Below are positions 26,225-37,475 of a stretch of DNA of 64,000 nt, piece by piece; the first letter of the stretch is position 1, and each line of letters opens with the position of its first letter. The stretch lies in contig NZ_CP049989.1 in the NCBI RefSeq assembly GCF_011388215.1, positions 1,054,001 to 1,118,000 on the forward strand. Reading direction: 5' to 3'. The translations under genes were made by a program, and so were the position numbers. This DNA is from Hydrogenophaga crocea (GTDB lineage Bacteria; Pseudomonadota; Gammaproteobacteria; Burkholderiales; Burkholderiaceae_C). The notes below the pieces were generated by a model. The model made no database searches and was not told the DNA's origin. It worked only from the letters and a program-made list of their open reading frames with translations.

Positions 26225-28807
26225 ATGAGCACCGACATCGAAAAAGCGCCGGAAGCCCTGCAGCAACTGGTGGCCGACAGCGACACGGGCGGCCGCAAAC
26301 CCACCGGCCTCACGGCCGGCATCATCTTCGCCGTGGCCCTGCTGTGGGCCCTGTTCCAGTTCTGGTACGCCTCGCCGCTGCCCTTCGCACTGGGCTTCGG
26401 CATCCTCAACGACACCGAAGCGCGCGCCATCCACCTGGCGTTCGCGCTGTTCCTCGCCTTCCTGGCCTGGCCGGCCTTCAAGCGCTCGCCGCGCCAGCAC
26501 GTGCCCGTGGTCGACTGGCTGTTCGCGATCGCGGCCGCCTTCTCGGCCGCCTACCTGATGCTGTTCTATGCCGAGCTGGCCACGCGCCCCGGCCAGCCGA
26601 ACACGCAGGACATCGTGGTGGCCACCATCGGCCTGGTGCTGCTGCTCGAGGCCACGCGCCGCGCCGTGGGCTGGCCCATGGCGGCGCTGGCGGCCTTCTT
26701 CATCGCCTACGCCATGCTCGGTCCCTGGCTGCCCGAGGTGCTCGCGCACAAGGGCGCCTCGCTCAACCGACTGCTCTCGCACATGTGGCTCACCACCGAG
26801 GGCGTGTTCGGCATCGCGCTCGGCGTGTCGGCCGGCACCATCTTCGTGTACGTGCTGTTCGGCGCGCTGCTCGACCGCGCCGGCGGCGGCAACTACATGA
26901 TGCAGGTGAGCTTCGCGGCGCTGGGCCACCTGCGCGGCGGCCCCGCCAAGGTGGCGGTGGTGTCCTCGGCCCTCAACGGCATGATCTCGGGCAGCTCGGT
27001 GTCCAACGTGGTCTCGGGCGGCATCTTCACCATCCCGCTCATGAAGAAGGCGGGCTATGGCGGCGTGAAGGCCGGTGCGATCGAGACAATGAGCTCGGTG
27101 AACGGCCAGATCATGCCGCCCGTGATGGGCGCGGCCGCGTTCCTGATGGTGGAGTACGTGGGCATTCCCTACGCCGACATCGTCAAGCACGCCTTCCTGC
27201 CGGCCACGCTGTCCTACATCGGGCTGCTCTACATCGTGCACCTCGAGGCGCTCAAGCTCGGCATGAACCCGATCGTGAACGCCGAGCCCAAGCCCTGGCG
27301 CGTGCGCCTCATGCGCAACCTGATCGGCATCAGCGGCAGCATCGCCGTGGTGTGCGCGATCTACTACCTGATCGCGGCCATCCAGGCCACCCTGGGCGCG
27401 GCCGCGGGCTACGCGGTGGGCGCGGTGGTGCTGGCGCTGTACCTGTTTTCGCTGCACCAGGCGGCGCGCAGCCCCGACCTGCCCGAAGACATCGACATCG
27501 AGAACCCCAAGCCGCTGCAGACCTGGCCCACGGTGCGCGCCGGCCTGCACTACATCATGCCGATCGCGGTGCTGATCTGGTGCCTGATGGTCGAGGTGAT
27601 GTCGCCCGCGCTCTCGGCCTTCTGGGCCGTGGTGACGCTGGTGGTGCTGATGCTCACGCAAAAGCCCCTGATCGCGATGTTCCGCGGCGTGCCCGCGCCC
27701 GGCGCCTGGAAAGACGGCTGGGATTCGGTGGTGCAGGGCTTCGGCGACGGCTCGCGCAACATGATCGGCATCGGCGTGGCCACGGCCACGGCCGGCATCA
27801 TCGTGGGCGCGATCACGCTCACCGGCCTGGGCCTGCGCATGACCGAGTTTGTCGAATTCGTGGCGCAGGGCAACGTGATGGCCATGCTGCTCTTCATTGC
27901 CTTCGTCTGCCTGGTGCTGGGCCTGGGCGTGCCGACCACGGCCAACTACGTGCTGGTGGCCACGCTGATGGCGCCGGTGGTGGTGGAGCTGGGCGCGCAG
28001 AGCGGGCTCATCATTCCGCTGATCGCGGTGCACCTGTTCGTCTTCTACTACGGGATCATGGGCGACATCACGCCGCCCGTGGGCCTGGCCACCTTCGCGG
28101 CCGCGGCCATCTCGGGCGAAGACTCGATCAAGACCGGCGTGCAGGGCGCGATCTATGCACTGCGCACGGTGATCCTGCCCTTCATCTGGATCTTCAACCC
28201 GCAGCTGCTGCTGATCGACGTGCACGGCTGGGGCGAGTTGATCCGCGTGGTGCTGGCCTGCACGCTGGCCACGCTGGTCTTTGCCTCGGTGACCATGCTC
28301 TGGTTCCGCGTGAAGAACCGCTGGTGGGAGACCGTGCTGCTGGCCATCGCCGTGGTGCTGCTGTTCCGCCCCGACGCCTTCATGGACCGCCTCTACGCAC
28401 CCACCCAGAGCGTGGCCCCGTCGCAGGTCTACGAGGTGGCGCGCAACGTGCCCGCCGGCGACCGTGTGGTGATGGTGATCCAGGGCCTCACGCTCGAGGG
28501 CGACGAGGTGACCAAGACCGTGGCGGTGCAGCTCGGCGACGCCGGCGACGACGGCCGCAAGCGCCTGTCCGACGCGGGCCTGCAGCTCATGCCGCTGGGC
28601 GATCAGATGCAGATCGGCGCCATCAAGTTCGGCTCGCGCGCGGCCAAGTCGGGCTTCGAGCAGGGCTGGGACGTGAAAGAGGTGCTGGTGCCCTCCGACG
28701 CGCCCACGCCGCACTGGTTCTACCTGCCCGCGCTGCTGCTGGTGGGCTTCGTGTGGTGGAACCAGGGCCGGCGCATGAAGCCGGGCCTGAAGGCCGCCGC
28801 GGCATGA
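26225..28807 (+). CDS. fused TRAP transporter permease (4TM-12TM)
   Basis: 860 residues with many hydrophobic segments. The fused small (DctQ-like) and large (DctM-like) subunits are the standard partner of TAXI binding proteins. Typical parts are GGGNYMMQVSFAALGHLRGGPAKVAVVSSALNGMISGSSVSNV and LGLGVPTTANYVLVATLMAPVV. It moves the substrate across the inner membrane using a sodium or proton gradient. The last ~120 residues form a soluble PDZ-like tail (GDRVVMVIQGLTLEGDEV, KSGFEQGWDVKEVL), seen in this subgroup. Its stop overlaps the racemase start by ATGA. Confidence 0.92.
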   Translation: MSTDIEKAPEALQQLVADSDTGGRKPTGLTAGIIFAVALLWALFQFWYASPLPFALGFGILNDTEARAIHLAFALFLAFLAWPAFKRSPRQHVPVVDWLFAIAAAFSAAYLMLFYAELATRPGQPNTQDIVVATIGLVLLLEATRRAVGWPMAALAAFFIAYAMLGPWLPEVLAHKGASLNRLLSHMWLTTEGVFGIALGVSAGTIFVYVLFGALLDRAGGGNYMMQVSFAALGHLRGGPAKVAVVSSALNGMISGSSVSNVVSGGIFTIPLMKKAGYGGVKAGAIETMSSVNGQIMPPVMGAAAFLMVEYVGIPYADIVKHAFLPATLSYIGLLYIVHLEALKLGMNPIVNAEPKPWRVRLMRNLIGISGSIAVVCAIYYLIAAIQATLGAAAGYAVGAVVLALYLFSLHQAARSPDLPEDIDIENPKPLQTWPTVRAGLHYIMPIAVLIWCLMVEVMSPALSAFWAVVTLVVLMLTQKPLIAMFRGVPAPGAWKDGWDSVVQGFGDGSRNMIGIGVATATAGIIVGAITLTGLGLRMTEFVEFVAQGNVMAMLLFIAFVCLVLGLGVPTTANYVLVATLMAPVVVELGAQSGLIIPLIAVHLFVFYYGIMGDITPPVGLATFAAAAISGEDSIKTGVQGAIYALRTVILPFIWIFNPQLLLIDVHGWGELIRVVLACTLATLVFASVTMLWFRVKNRWWETVLLAIAVVLLFRPDAFMDRLYAPTQSVAPSQVYEVARNVPAGDRVVMVIQGLTLEGDEVTKTVAVQLGDAGDDGRKRLSDAGLQLMPLGDQMQIGAIKFGSRAAKSGFEQGWDVKEVLVPSDAPTPHWFYLPALLLVGFVWWNQGRRMKPGLKAAAA

Positions 28808-29460
28808 CCCGCATCGCGCTGATCCACGCGCTGGCCCATTCGGTCGCGCCCATCAACGAAGCGATGGCGCGCGACTGGCCCGAGGCCGTGCGCATGAACC
28901 TGCTCGACGACAGCCTGTCGGCCGACCTGGCCAGTGGCGGCCGCGGGCTCGATGCCGCGATGCACGCGCGCTTCGAGGCCCTCACCGCCTACGCCGAGTC
29001 CACCGGGGTGCAGGGCATCCTGTTCACCTGCTCGGCCTTCGGGCCCTGCATCGAGGCCGCGGCCGCGCGCCGGCCGGGCCTGCCGGTGCTCAAGCCCAAC
29101 GAGGCCATGATCGACGAGGCCGCGGCGCTGATCGCGCAGCAGGGCGGGGCGGTGGGCCTGATCGCGACCTTCCCGGCCACGCTGCGGTCCATGCCGCCCG
29201 AGTTCCCGGCGGCGGTGCCGCTGCGCACCGCGCTGGCCGAGGGCGCGCTCGATGCGCTCAACGCCGGCGACACCGCGCGCCACGACGCCCTGGCCGCCGA
29301 GGCCGCGCGAGGCCTGCAGGCCCAAGGCTGCTCGGTGATCGCGCTGGCGCAGTTCAGCCTGGCGCGCGCCGCTGATGCGGTGCAGGCCGCCACCGGCCTG
29401 CCCGTGCTCACCACCCCGGGCAGTGCGATCCGCGCACTGCGCCGCCGGCTGGGCGCCTGA
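28804..29460 (+). CDS. Asp/Glu/hydantoin racemase-family protein
   Basis: 218 residues. Two pseudo-symmetric halves with catalytic-cysteine positions: first half GILFTCSAFGPCIEAA, where Cys is expected. In the second half the matching segment QGCSVIALAQFSLARA has no Cys at the usual place but has one just before it (G-C-S). The family includes aspartate and glutamate racemases, hydantoin racemase and arylmalonate decarboxylase. Translationally coupled to the TRAP permease (ATGA), so it probably acts on the imported compound or its product. Confidence 0.8.
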   Translation: MTRIALIHALAHSVAPINEAMARDWPEAVRMNLLDDSLSADLASGGRGLDAAMHARFEALTAYAESTGVQGILFTCSAFGPCIEAAAARRPGLPVLKPNEAMIDEAAALIAQQGGAVGLIATFPATLRSMPPEFPAAVPLRTALAEGALDALNAGDTARHDALAAEAARGLQAQGCSVIALAQFSLARAADAVQAATGLPVLTTPGSAIRALRRRLGA

Positions 29461-29511
29461 ACGGGGTCCCGACATCGCCCGGGCGCGGGCTTTCCCTGAG
29501 CGGCCAACGGC

Positions 29512-29517
29512 TACAAT
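29512..29517 (+). promoter_or_regulatory. possible -10 box of the tRNA-Leu/tig promoter
   Basis: TACAAT lies about 79 bases upstream of tRNA-Leu(UAG) in an otherwise GC-rich gap. A matching -35 is weak (TTTCCC region, 15-16 bases upstream), so this is a suggestion based mainly on the -10 and its position. Confidence 0.3.
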
Positions 29518-29595
29518 GCCGGGTTTCCGTGAGTGGGCTGCCCGCCCCGCCGGGCCGGCGTCTCGCCGGCTTGTCGGCGCCAGACACTCCGCGGC

Positions 29596-29682
29596 GCGCG
29601 GGTGGCGAAATTGGTAGACGCACCAGGTTTAGGTCCTGACGCCAGCAATGGTGTGGGGGTTCGAGTCCCCCCCCGCGCACCA
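29596..29682 (+). tRNA. tRNA-Leu (anticodon UAG)
   Basis: 87 bases. The acceptor arms GCGCGGG and CCCGCGC pair fully, discriminator A, CCA encoded. D-arm GCGAAATTGGTAGACGC, anticodon loop TTTAGGT (anticodon TAG), long variable arm, and T-arm with GGTTCGAGTCC. The long variable arm marks a class II (leucine) tRNA. It lies directly upstream of tig and may be processed from the same transcript. Confidence 0.95.
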
Positions 29683-29746
29683 CCCCCACGGAACCACCGA
29701 TACCCGGCGCCGGCCCGACCGGCCGGCCCTTCCCTTGGAGAACACC

Positions 29747-31057
29747 ATGACCGTGACCGTTGAAACCCTGGAGAAGCTCGAGCGCAAGATCACGCTCACG
29801 TTGCCCGCCGACGTGATCCAGAACGAAGTCGCCGCGCGCCTCAAGCGCATCGCGCGCGACGTCAAGATGGACGGCTTCCGCCCCGGCAAGGTGCCGATGA
29901 ACGTCGTGGCCCAGCGCTACGGCTACTCGGTGCACTACGAGGTCATGAACGACAAGGTGGGCGAGGCCTTCGCCACCGCCGCCAACGAAGCGCAGCTGCG
30001 CGTGGCCGGCCAGCCGCGCATCACCGAGAAGGAAGGCGCGCCCGAAGGCCAGCTGACCTTCGACGCCGTGTTCGAGGTCTACCCCGAAGTGAAGATCGGT
30101 GACCTGGCCAGCGCCACCGTCGAAAAGCTCGACGCCGCCGTGGACGACGCCGCCATCGACCGCACCGTGGACATCCTGCGCAAGCAGCGCCGCACCTTCG
30201 CGCAGCGCGCCCAGGACCAGGCCGCCCAGGACGGCGACCGCGTCACCATCGACTTCGAAGGCAAGATCGACGGCGAGCCCTTCGAGGGCGGCAAGGCCGA
30301 AGGCTTCCAGTTCATCGTCGGCGACGGCCAGATGCTCAAGGAGTTCGAAGACGCCGTGCGCGGCATGAAGTCGGGCGAGAGCAAGACCTTCCCGCTGGCC
30401 TTCCCGGCCGACTACCACGGCAAGGACGTGGCCGGCAAGACGGCCGACTTCCTGGTCACCGTGAACAAGATCGAAGCCGCCAACCTGCCTGCGGTCGACG
30501 ACGCCCTGGCCAAGTCGCTGGGCATTGCCGACGGCAGCGTGGAAGGCCTGCGCGCCGACATCCGCAAGAACCTCGAGCGCGAAGTGAAGTTCCGCCTGCA
30601 GGCCCGCAACAAGGCCGCCGTGATGGACGCCCTGGTGGCCGTGGCCGAACTCGACCTGCCCAAGTCCGTGGTGCAGTCCGAGCTCGACCGCCTGGTCGAA
30701 GGCGCGCGCGCCGACCTCAAGCAGCGCGGCATCAAGGACGCCGACAAGGCCCCGATCCCCGAGGAGCTGTTCCGCCCGCAGGCCGAGCGCCGCGTGCGCC
30801 TGGGCCTGGTGGTGGCCGAGCTCGTGAAGGCCAACGAACTGCACGCCAAGCCCGAGCAGATCAAGGCCCACATCGACGAACTCGCCGCTTCCTACGAGAA
30901 GCCCGCCGACGTGGTGCGCTGGTACCAGAGCGACAACCGCCGCATGGCCGAGGTCGAGGCCATCGTGATCGAGAACAACGTCACCGAGTTCGTGCTGTCC
31001 AAGGCCCAGGTCACGCCCAAGACCGTCGGCTTCGACGAGCTCATGGCCCAGGCCTGA
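29747..31057 (+). CDS. tig: trigger factor, ribosome-bound chaperone and PPIase
   Basis: 436 residues, the usual length. Order: ribosome-binding domain with the docking signature (GFRPGKVP, residues 45-52), the FKBP-type prolyl isomerase domain (GDRVTIDFEGKIDGEPFEGG, FPADYHGKDVAGKTADFLV), and the helical C-terminal chaperone domain. It binds nascent chains at the ribosome exit tunnel in the cytosol. It precedes clpP-clpX-lon in the order conserved across proteobacteria. Its own terminator follows, so clpP has a separate promoter. Confidence 0.98.
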   Translation: MTVTVETLEKLERKITLTLPADVIQNEVAARLKRIARDVKMDGFRPGKVPMNVVAQRYGYSVHYEVMNDKVGEAFATAANEAQLRVAGQPRITEKEGAPEGQLTFDAVFEVYPEVKIGDLASATVEKLDAAVDDAAIDRTVDILRKQRRTFAQRAQDQAAQDGDRVTIDFEGKIDGEPFEGGKAEGFQFIVGDGQMLKEFEDAVRGMKSGESKTFPLAFPADYHGKDVAGKTADFLVTVNKIEAANLPAVDDALAKSLGIADGSVEGLRADIRKNLEREVKFRLQARNKAAVMDALVAVAELDLPKSVVQSELDRLVEGARADLKQRGIKDADKAPIPEELFRPQAERRVRLGLVVAELVKANELHAKPEQIKAHIDELAASYEKPADVVRWYQSDNRRMAEVEAIVIENNVTEFVLSKAQVTPKTVGFDELMAQA

Positions 31058-31083
31058 TCGGTCTGCCTCAACCCGGTCGAAGA

Positions 31084-31108
31084 GGGCGGAGCGATCCGCC
31101 CTTTTTTT
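31084..31108 (+). terminator. intrinsic terminator after tig
   Basis: GGGCGGA (31084-31090), loop GCGA, TCCGCCC (31095-31101), then seven T. It lies 27 bases after the tig stop. Confidence 0.9.
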
Positions 31109-31243
31109 CGCCCGCACCGCCCCCAATTTCCCCTGCGGACCGCACCGCCCGCGCCATGGCCCCACGCGCCATGGGTCTGTGTGGCGGTTGGTTACAGTAG
31201 AGCCACCTCACCCGCCGACGAAACGGCGCATCCGGAGAAACGC

Positions 31244-31861
31244 ATGAGCGCAATGGACATCCAGGGCCTGGGCATGGTCCCCATGGTCATCGAACAATCG
31301 GGCCGCGGCGAGCGCGCCTACGACATCTATTCGCGCCTGCTCAAAGAGCGCGTGGTCTTTCTCGTGGGGCCGGTGAACGACCAGTCGGCCAACCTCGTGG
31401 TGGCGCAGCTGCTGTTCCTCGAGAGCGAGAACCCCGACAAGGACATTTCCTTCTACATCAACTCGCCGGGCGGCTCGGTGAGCGCGGGCATGGCGATCTT
31501 CGACACCATGAACTTCATCAAGCCCGACGTTTCCACGCTGTGCGTGGGCATGGCCGCGAGCATGGGCGCGTTCCTGCTGGCTGCGGGCGCCAAGGGCAAG
31601 CGCTTCGCGCTGCCGAACTCCAAGGTCATGATCCACCAGCCCCTGGGCGGCACGCAGGGCCAGGCCACCGAGATCGAGATCCACGCGCGCGAGATCCTCA
31701 AGACCCGCGAGCAGCTCAACAAGATCCTGGCCGAACGCACGGGCCAGCCGCTCGAGAAGATCGAGCGCGACACCGAGCGCGACTACTACCTGAGCGCGGC
31801 CGAATCGGCCGAGTACGGCCTGATCGACAAGGTCATCGAGCGCCGACCGACGGCCGGTTGA
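31244..31861 (+). CDS. clpP: ATP-dependent Clp protease proteolytic subunit
   Basis: 205 residues. Serine peptidase of family S14; catalytic Ser106 in GMAASMGAF and His131 in MIHQP are visible. It forms a double heptamer that degrades proteins unfolded by ClpX or ClpA. The ATG at 31244 (GGAGAAACGC before it) matches the usual short propeptide; an upstream frame extension is not protein-like. A terminator follows before clpX. Confidence 0.98.
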   Translation: MSAMDIQGLGMVPMVIEQSGRGERAYDIYSRLLKERVVFLVGPVNDQSANLVVAQLLFLESENPDKDISFYINSPGGSVSAGMAIFDTMNFIKPDVSTLCVGMAASMGAFLLAAGAKGKRFALPNSKVMIHQPLGGTQGQATEIEIHAREILKTREQLNKILAERTGQPLEKIERDTERDYYLSAAESAEYGLIDKVIERRPTAG

Positions 31862-31873
31862 TCCAGCGGAACA

Positions 31874-31905
31874 GGGCGGCGGATCGCGGGATTCGCCGCC
31901 CTTTT
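31874..31905 (+). terminator. intrinsic terminator between clpP and clpX
   Basis: GGGCGGCG (31874-31881) pairs with CGCCGCCC (31894-31901), followed by TTTT. The T run is short, so it may attenuate rather than stop clpP-clpX readthrough. Confidence 0.75.
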
Positions 31906-31968
31906 CCCGCGTTTGGCCCGGTCGACCCTTGAACTATCATTCAATACCGTTTTTCCCCCCTAGCGACC

Positions 31969-33234
31969 ATGGCCGACAAGAAAGCCGCCTCCAGCGAGAA
32001 AGCGCTGTATTGCTCCTTCTGCGGCAAGAGCCAGCACGAGGTCAAAAAGCTGATCGCCGGCCCTTCGGTGTTCATCTGCGACGAGTGCATCGACCTGTGC
32101 AACGACATCATCCGTGACGAGTTGCCCGGCGTCGAAGCGGTCAAGGCCTCGGCCGATGACCTGCCCACCCCGGCCCAGCTCAAGGCCAACCTCGACAACT
32201 ACGTGATCGGCCAGGACGCGGCCAAGCGCGCGCTCGCCGTGGCGGTCTACAACCACTACAAGCGCCTGCGCCACAAGCAGGGCGCGCGCAAGGACGACGT
32301 CGAACTCGCCAAGAGCAACATCCTGCTCATCGGGCCCACGGGTTCGGGCAAGACCCTGCTCGCGCAGACCATGGCGCGCATGCTCAACGTGCCCTTCGTG
32401 ATGGCCGACGCCACCACGCTGACCGAGGCGGGCTATGTGGGCGAAGACGTCGAGAACATCGTCGCCAAGCTGCTGCAGAGCTGCAACTACGACATCGAGC
32501 GCGCCCAGCAGGGCATCGTCTACATCGACGAGATCGACAAGATCACGCGCAAGTCCGACAACCCCTCGATCACGCGCGACGTGTCGGGCGAGGGCGTGCA
32601 GCAGGCCCTGCTCAAGCTCATCGAAGGCACCATGGCCAGCGTGCCGCCGCAGGGCGGGCGCAAGCACCCCAACCAGGACTTCCTGCAGGTCGACACGACC
32701 AACATCCTGTTCATCTGCGGCGGCGCCTTCGCGGGCCTCGAGAAGATCATCGAGAACCGCACCGAGGCCTCGGGCATCGGCTTCTCGGCCGCGGTGCGCA
32801 GCAAGCAGCAGCGCAGCCTCACCGAGGTGTTCAAGGAAGTCGAGCCCGAAGACCTGATCAAGTTCGGCCTGATCCCCGAACTCGTGGGCCGCGTGCCCGT
32901 GATCGCCTCGCTGGCCGAGCTCAGCGAAGACGCGCTGGTGGACATCCTCACCCAGCCCAAGAACGCCGTGGTCAAACAGTTCGCGCGCCTGCTCGCCATG
33001 GAGGGCGCCGAGCTCGAGGTGCGGCCCGCGGCGCTCAAGGCCATCGCCCGCAAGGCCCTGGCCCGCAAGACCGGCGCGCGCGGTTTGCGCTCCATCCTGG
33101 AAAACGCGCTGATCGACACCATGTTCGAACTGCCTGGCCTGAACAACGTCGAGAAAGTGGTGGTCGACGAGTCCACCATCGACGAAAGCAAGCCGCCGCT
33201 GCTGGTGTACCGCGAAGCAGCCAAACAGGCCTGA
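31969..33234 (+). CDS. clpX: ATP-dependent Clp protease ATP-binding subunit ClpX
   Basis: 421 residues. N-terminal zinc-binding domain with Cys15, Cys18, Cys37 and Cys40; AAA+ module with Walker A GPTGSGKT near residue 119 and Walker [11 protein letters not shown]; the IGF-type loop for ClpP docking ([10 protein letters not shown]) is present. It recognises and unfolds substrates (for example ssrA-tagged proteins) and feeds them to ClpP. Seventeen bases separate it from lon, so cotranscription with lon is likely. Confidence 0.98.
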   Translation: MADKKAASSEKALYCSFCGKSQHEVKKLIAGPSVFICDECIDLCNDIIRDELPGVEAVKASADDLPTPAQLKANLDNYVIGQDAAKRALAVAVYNHYKRLRHKQGARKDDVELAKSNILLIGPTGSGKTLLAQTMARMLNVPFVMADATTLTEAGYVGEDVENIVAKLLQSCNYDIERAQQGIVYIDEIDKITRKSDNPSITRDVSGEGVQQALLKLIEGTMASVPPQGGRKHPNQDFLQVDTTNILFICGGAFAGLEKIIENRTEASGIGFSAAVRSKQQRSLTEVFKEVEPEDLIKFGLIPELVGRVPVIASLAELSEDALVDILTQPKNAVVKQFARLLAMEGAELEVRPAALKAIARKALARKTGARGLRSILENALIDTMFELPGLNNVEKVVVDESTIDESKPPLLVYREAAKQA

Positions 33235-33251
33235 TACCCATCGAGGTTCCT

Positions 33252-35684
<2,433 letters not shown>

Positions 35685-35701
35685 AAAATTTTTCGAGCGG
35701 C

Positions 35702-35731
35702 TTGAAAGTCTCCCTTTTTTGCCGCTATACT
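35702..35731 (+). promoter_or_regulatory. sigma-70 promoter of the tRNA cluster
   Basis: -35 TTGAAA (35702-35707) and -10 TATACT (35726-35731) with an 18-base spacer, about 38 bases upstream of tRNA-Gly. It is one of the best promoter matches in the host part. Confidence 0.75.
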
Positions 35732-35769
35732 TCTAGCTTCTGCAGAACACAACAAGTTGTGCAGAAAAC

Positions 35770-35845
35770 GCGGGAATAGCTCAGTTGGTAGAGCGCAACC
35801 TTGCCAAGGTTGAGGTCGCGAGTTCGAACCTCGTTTCCCGCTCCA
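35770..35845 (+). tRNA. tRNA-Gly (anticodon GCC)
   Basis: 76 bases. Acceptor GCGGGAA/TTCCCGC, D-arm TAGCTCAGTTGGTAGAGC, anticodon loop with TTGCCAA (GCC), T-arm GTTCGAACC, CCA encoded. First of three tRNAs behind lon. Confidence 0.96.
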
Positions 35846-35852
35846 GATTCGC

Positions 35853-35880
35853 AAAAAGGGAAGCTCTGCTTCCCTTTTTT
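35853..35880. terminator. hairpin with A and T flanks between tRNA-Gly and tRNA-Cys
   Basis: AAAAAGGGAAGC - TCT - GCTTCCCTTTTTT: seven GC/AT pairs in the core (GGGAAGC 35858-35864, GCTTCCC 35868-35874) plus A-T pairs, ending in six T. It could terminate in either direction. It lies between two tRNA genes, so it may reduce tRNA-Cys relative to tRNA-Gly or act as a processing stem. Confidence 0.7.
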
Positions 35881-35896
35881 GTCGGGTGTCCGCACC

Positions 35897-35970
35897 GGCG
35901 CGTTAGCAAAGCGGTTATGCAACGGATTGCAAATCCGTCTAGGGCGGTTCGACTCCGCCACGCGCCTCCA
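35897..35970 (+). tRNA. tRNA-Cys (anticodon GCA)
   Basis: 74 bases. Acceptor GGCGCGT/ACGCGCC, anticodon loop ATTGCAAAT (GCA), T-arm GGTTCGACTCC, CCA encoded. Confidence 0.96.
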
Positions 35971-35984
35971 GATTGCCTGTCAGA

Positions 35985-36018
35985 CCCCGCTCGCTCGCGC
36001 AGCGGGGTTTGTTTTTTT
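35985..36018 (+). terminator. intrinsic terminator after tRNA-Cys
   Basis: CCCCGCT (35985-35991) pairs with AGCGGGG (36001-36007), followed by TTTGTTTTTTT. It ends the Gly-Cys transcript, so tRNA-Leu(UAA) at 36047 would need readthrough or its own promoter. Confidence 0.85.
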
Positions 36019-36046
36019 CACCTGCGACAATCCCCTGGCGGACTTG

Positions 36047-36139
36047 GCCTCGATGGTGAAATTGGTAGACACAGCGGACTTAAACTCCGCCGCTTTCCCG
36101 CAAGGGAGCGTACCGGTTCGACCCCGGTTCGAGGCACCA
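36047..36139 (+). tRNA. tRNA-Leu (anticodon UAA), prophage insertion site
   Basis: 93 bases, class II. Acceptor GCCTCGA/TCGAGGC, D-arm GGTGAAATTGGTAGACAC, anticodon loop CTTAAAC (TAA), long variable arm, T-arm GGTTCGACCCC, discriminator A and CCA encoded. The integrase gene of the prophage begins 142 bases downstream, and the sequence beyond the CCA is phage-like, so the 3' part of this gene is probably the attachment core. Confidence 0.95.
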
Positions 36140-36140
36140 A
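36110..36140 (+). other. probable attL core in the 3' end of tRNA-Leu(UAA)
   Basis: Tyrosine integrases of this type usually recombine within the T-arm and acceptor end of a tRNA gene and restore it. The exact ends cannot be fixed because the matching right copy lies beyond the window; coordinates are approximate. Confidence 0.45.
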
Positions 36141-36192
36141 TATACGACCAGGGATGACTGTGCGCAAGCGTCAAACGCAGTCAAAACAACGA

Positions 36193-36220
36193 TTTACGAC
36201 AGGTGGTGACTCGGTATGAT
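36193..36220 (+). promoter_or_regulatory. candidate integrase promoter
   Basis: -35 TTTACG (36193-36198) and -10 TATGAT (36215-36220), spacer 16 bases, about 60 bases upstream of the integrase start. Between them and the gene is a C-rich stretch with repeated TTCCCCC. Confidence 0.4.
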
Positions 36221-36281
36221 CGCGCTGTGACGTAGTTCTAGCGCATCCTTCCCCCCGAATTTCCCCCGCCTCAATCCCCCA

Positions 36282-37262
36282 ATGGCTACCCCGAAGAAAA
36301 CCCCCCAAGGTACGTGGCGGATTCAGCTTGAGATTCAGGGGGTCAGGGACTCGGGCACCTTTCCGACGAAACGAGACGCCGAGGCATGGGCGCAGCAGAG
36401 GGCGACCGAGATTCGCGCCATGGCCTCGGGGAAGGCTGGCACAGTCAAGACCTTGCGGGATGCTCTCAGGCGCTACGCAGAGGAGGTCAGCCCGACCAAG
36501 CGAGGCGAGGCCAAGGAAATCATCCGCTTGAAGGCGTTTGAGAAACAGGCTCTCCCCCTGACCAAGACCCTAGACAATCTGACGACAGCCGACTTGGCCG
36601 CGTGGAGGGATTCCCGCTTGGCGGTGAACGCTCGGGGTTCTGTCTTGCGGGACATGACCCTCTTGGGGTCTGTGATTGAGGTCGCCCGAAGGGAATGGGG
36701 TTGGATCAAGACGAACCCCATGCGGGATGTCAAACGACCTCAAAATCCCGACCACCGGCAGCGGGTCATCAACGGGCGAGAAATTCGTGGCGTGCTGCGC
36801 TCTTTAGGTCATGGACGTGGAAAGACCCTCACCGTCTCTCAAGCCGTCGCACGGTGCTTTTTGGTGGCTCTGGCGACCGGCATGCGGGCTGGGGAGCTAT
36901 GCGCGATCCAGTGGGCCGATGTGAAGCCGGATCACGTAAGGCTGCACACGAGCAAGACAGGGGTTGCCCGAGATGTTCCTCTGTCTGGCTACGCCAAGCG
37001 CACTATTGAGCGAATGCGCGGCTGGGATGACAAGTCGGTGTTTGGCCTACAGCCTCAGACCTTGGATTCGCTTTTTCGCCGAGCAAGGGAAAGGGCGGGG
37101 CTGTCGGGGTTTACTTTCCACGATGCACGCCATTCGGCAGCGACGAGGATCGCGCAGAAGCTGCATGTCCTTGACCTATGCCGCATGTTCGGCTGGAAGC
37201 GGGTCGATCAGGCGATGACCTACTACCAGCCGAGAGCCTCAGACGTGGCCCGCCGTCTGTAG
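36282..37262 (+). CDS. int: phage tyrosine-type integrase
   Basis: 326 residues. An N-terminal AP2-like arm-binding domain (GTWRIQLEIQGVRDSGTFPTKRDAEAWAQ), SAM-like core-binding domain, and catalytic domain with Arg202 (ATGMRAGEL), HxxR at 280-283 (FHDARHSAATR) and the nucleophile Tyr314 or Tyr315 (MTYYQP). It catalyses insertion and excision at tRNA-Leu. Unusually it is transcribed away from the tRNA and towards the leftward early operon, overlapping the last gene of that operon by 24 bases. Confidence 0.95.
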   Translation: MATPKKTPQGTWRIQLEIQGVRDSGTFPTKRDAEAWAQQRATEIRAMASGKAGTVKTLRDALRRYAEEVSPTKRGEAKEIIRLKAFEKQALPLTKTLDNLTTADLAAWRDSRLAVNARGSVLRDMTLLGSVIEVARREWGWIKTNPMRDVKRPQNPDHRQRVINGREIRGVLRSLGHGRGKTLTVSQAVARCFLVALATGMRAGELCAIQWADVKPDHVRLHTSKTGVARDVPLSGYAKRTIERMRGWDDKSVFGLQPQTLDSLFRRARERAGLSGFTFHDARHSAATRIAQKLHVLDLCRMFGWKRVDQAMTYYQPRASDVARRL

Positions 37263-37475
37263 CCGCTCCCACTCCACCAGATCGGACAGTAGCCACTTCC
37301 CGTCCCTGCCGGGTTTTGGGATCGTGCCTGCCTTGATCCTGCGGGCGAGGGTGCTGGGAGAACAGTCGTACCGTTGGCACATCTGCTCGCGGTTGAGCCT
37401 GACGCCTGAGTTGCGAACGAGAGTGACGACAAGCTCGCGCAGGCTCCGCAGTTCTTGGGCTACTTCGTCTGTCAT
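37239..37475 (-). CDS. small HTH protein, possible excisionase
   Basis: 78 residues from ATG 37475 with GGGAG upstream. The middle is a helix-turn-helix of the MerR/excisionase kind (NREQMCQRYDCSPSTLARRIKAG) followed by a wing (KWLLSDLVEWERLQ). It is the last gene of the leftward operon and overlaps the convergent integrase end, where an xis would be expected. The role is inferred from size, fold and position. Start overlaps the upstream stop by ATGA. Confidence 0.65.
   Translation of the reverse strand: MTDEVAQELRSLRELVVTLVRNSGVRLNREQMCQRYDCSPSTLARRIKAGTIPKPGRDGKWLLSDLVEWERLQTAGHV

Noticed and set aside
31930..31968. Sigma-32 heat-shock promoter before clpX (CTTGAA ... CCCCCC)
   Set aside because: The gap between the two elements is about 21 bases, far from the usual 13-15.
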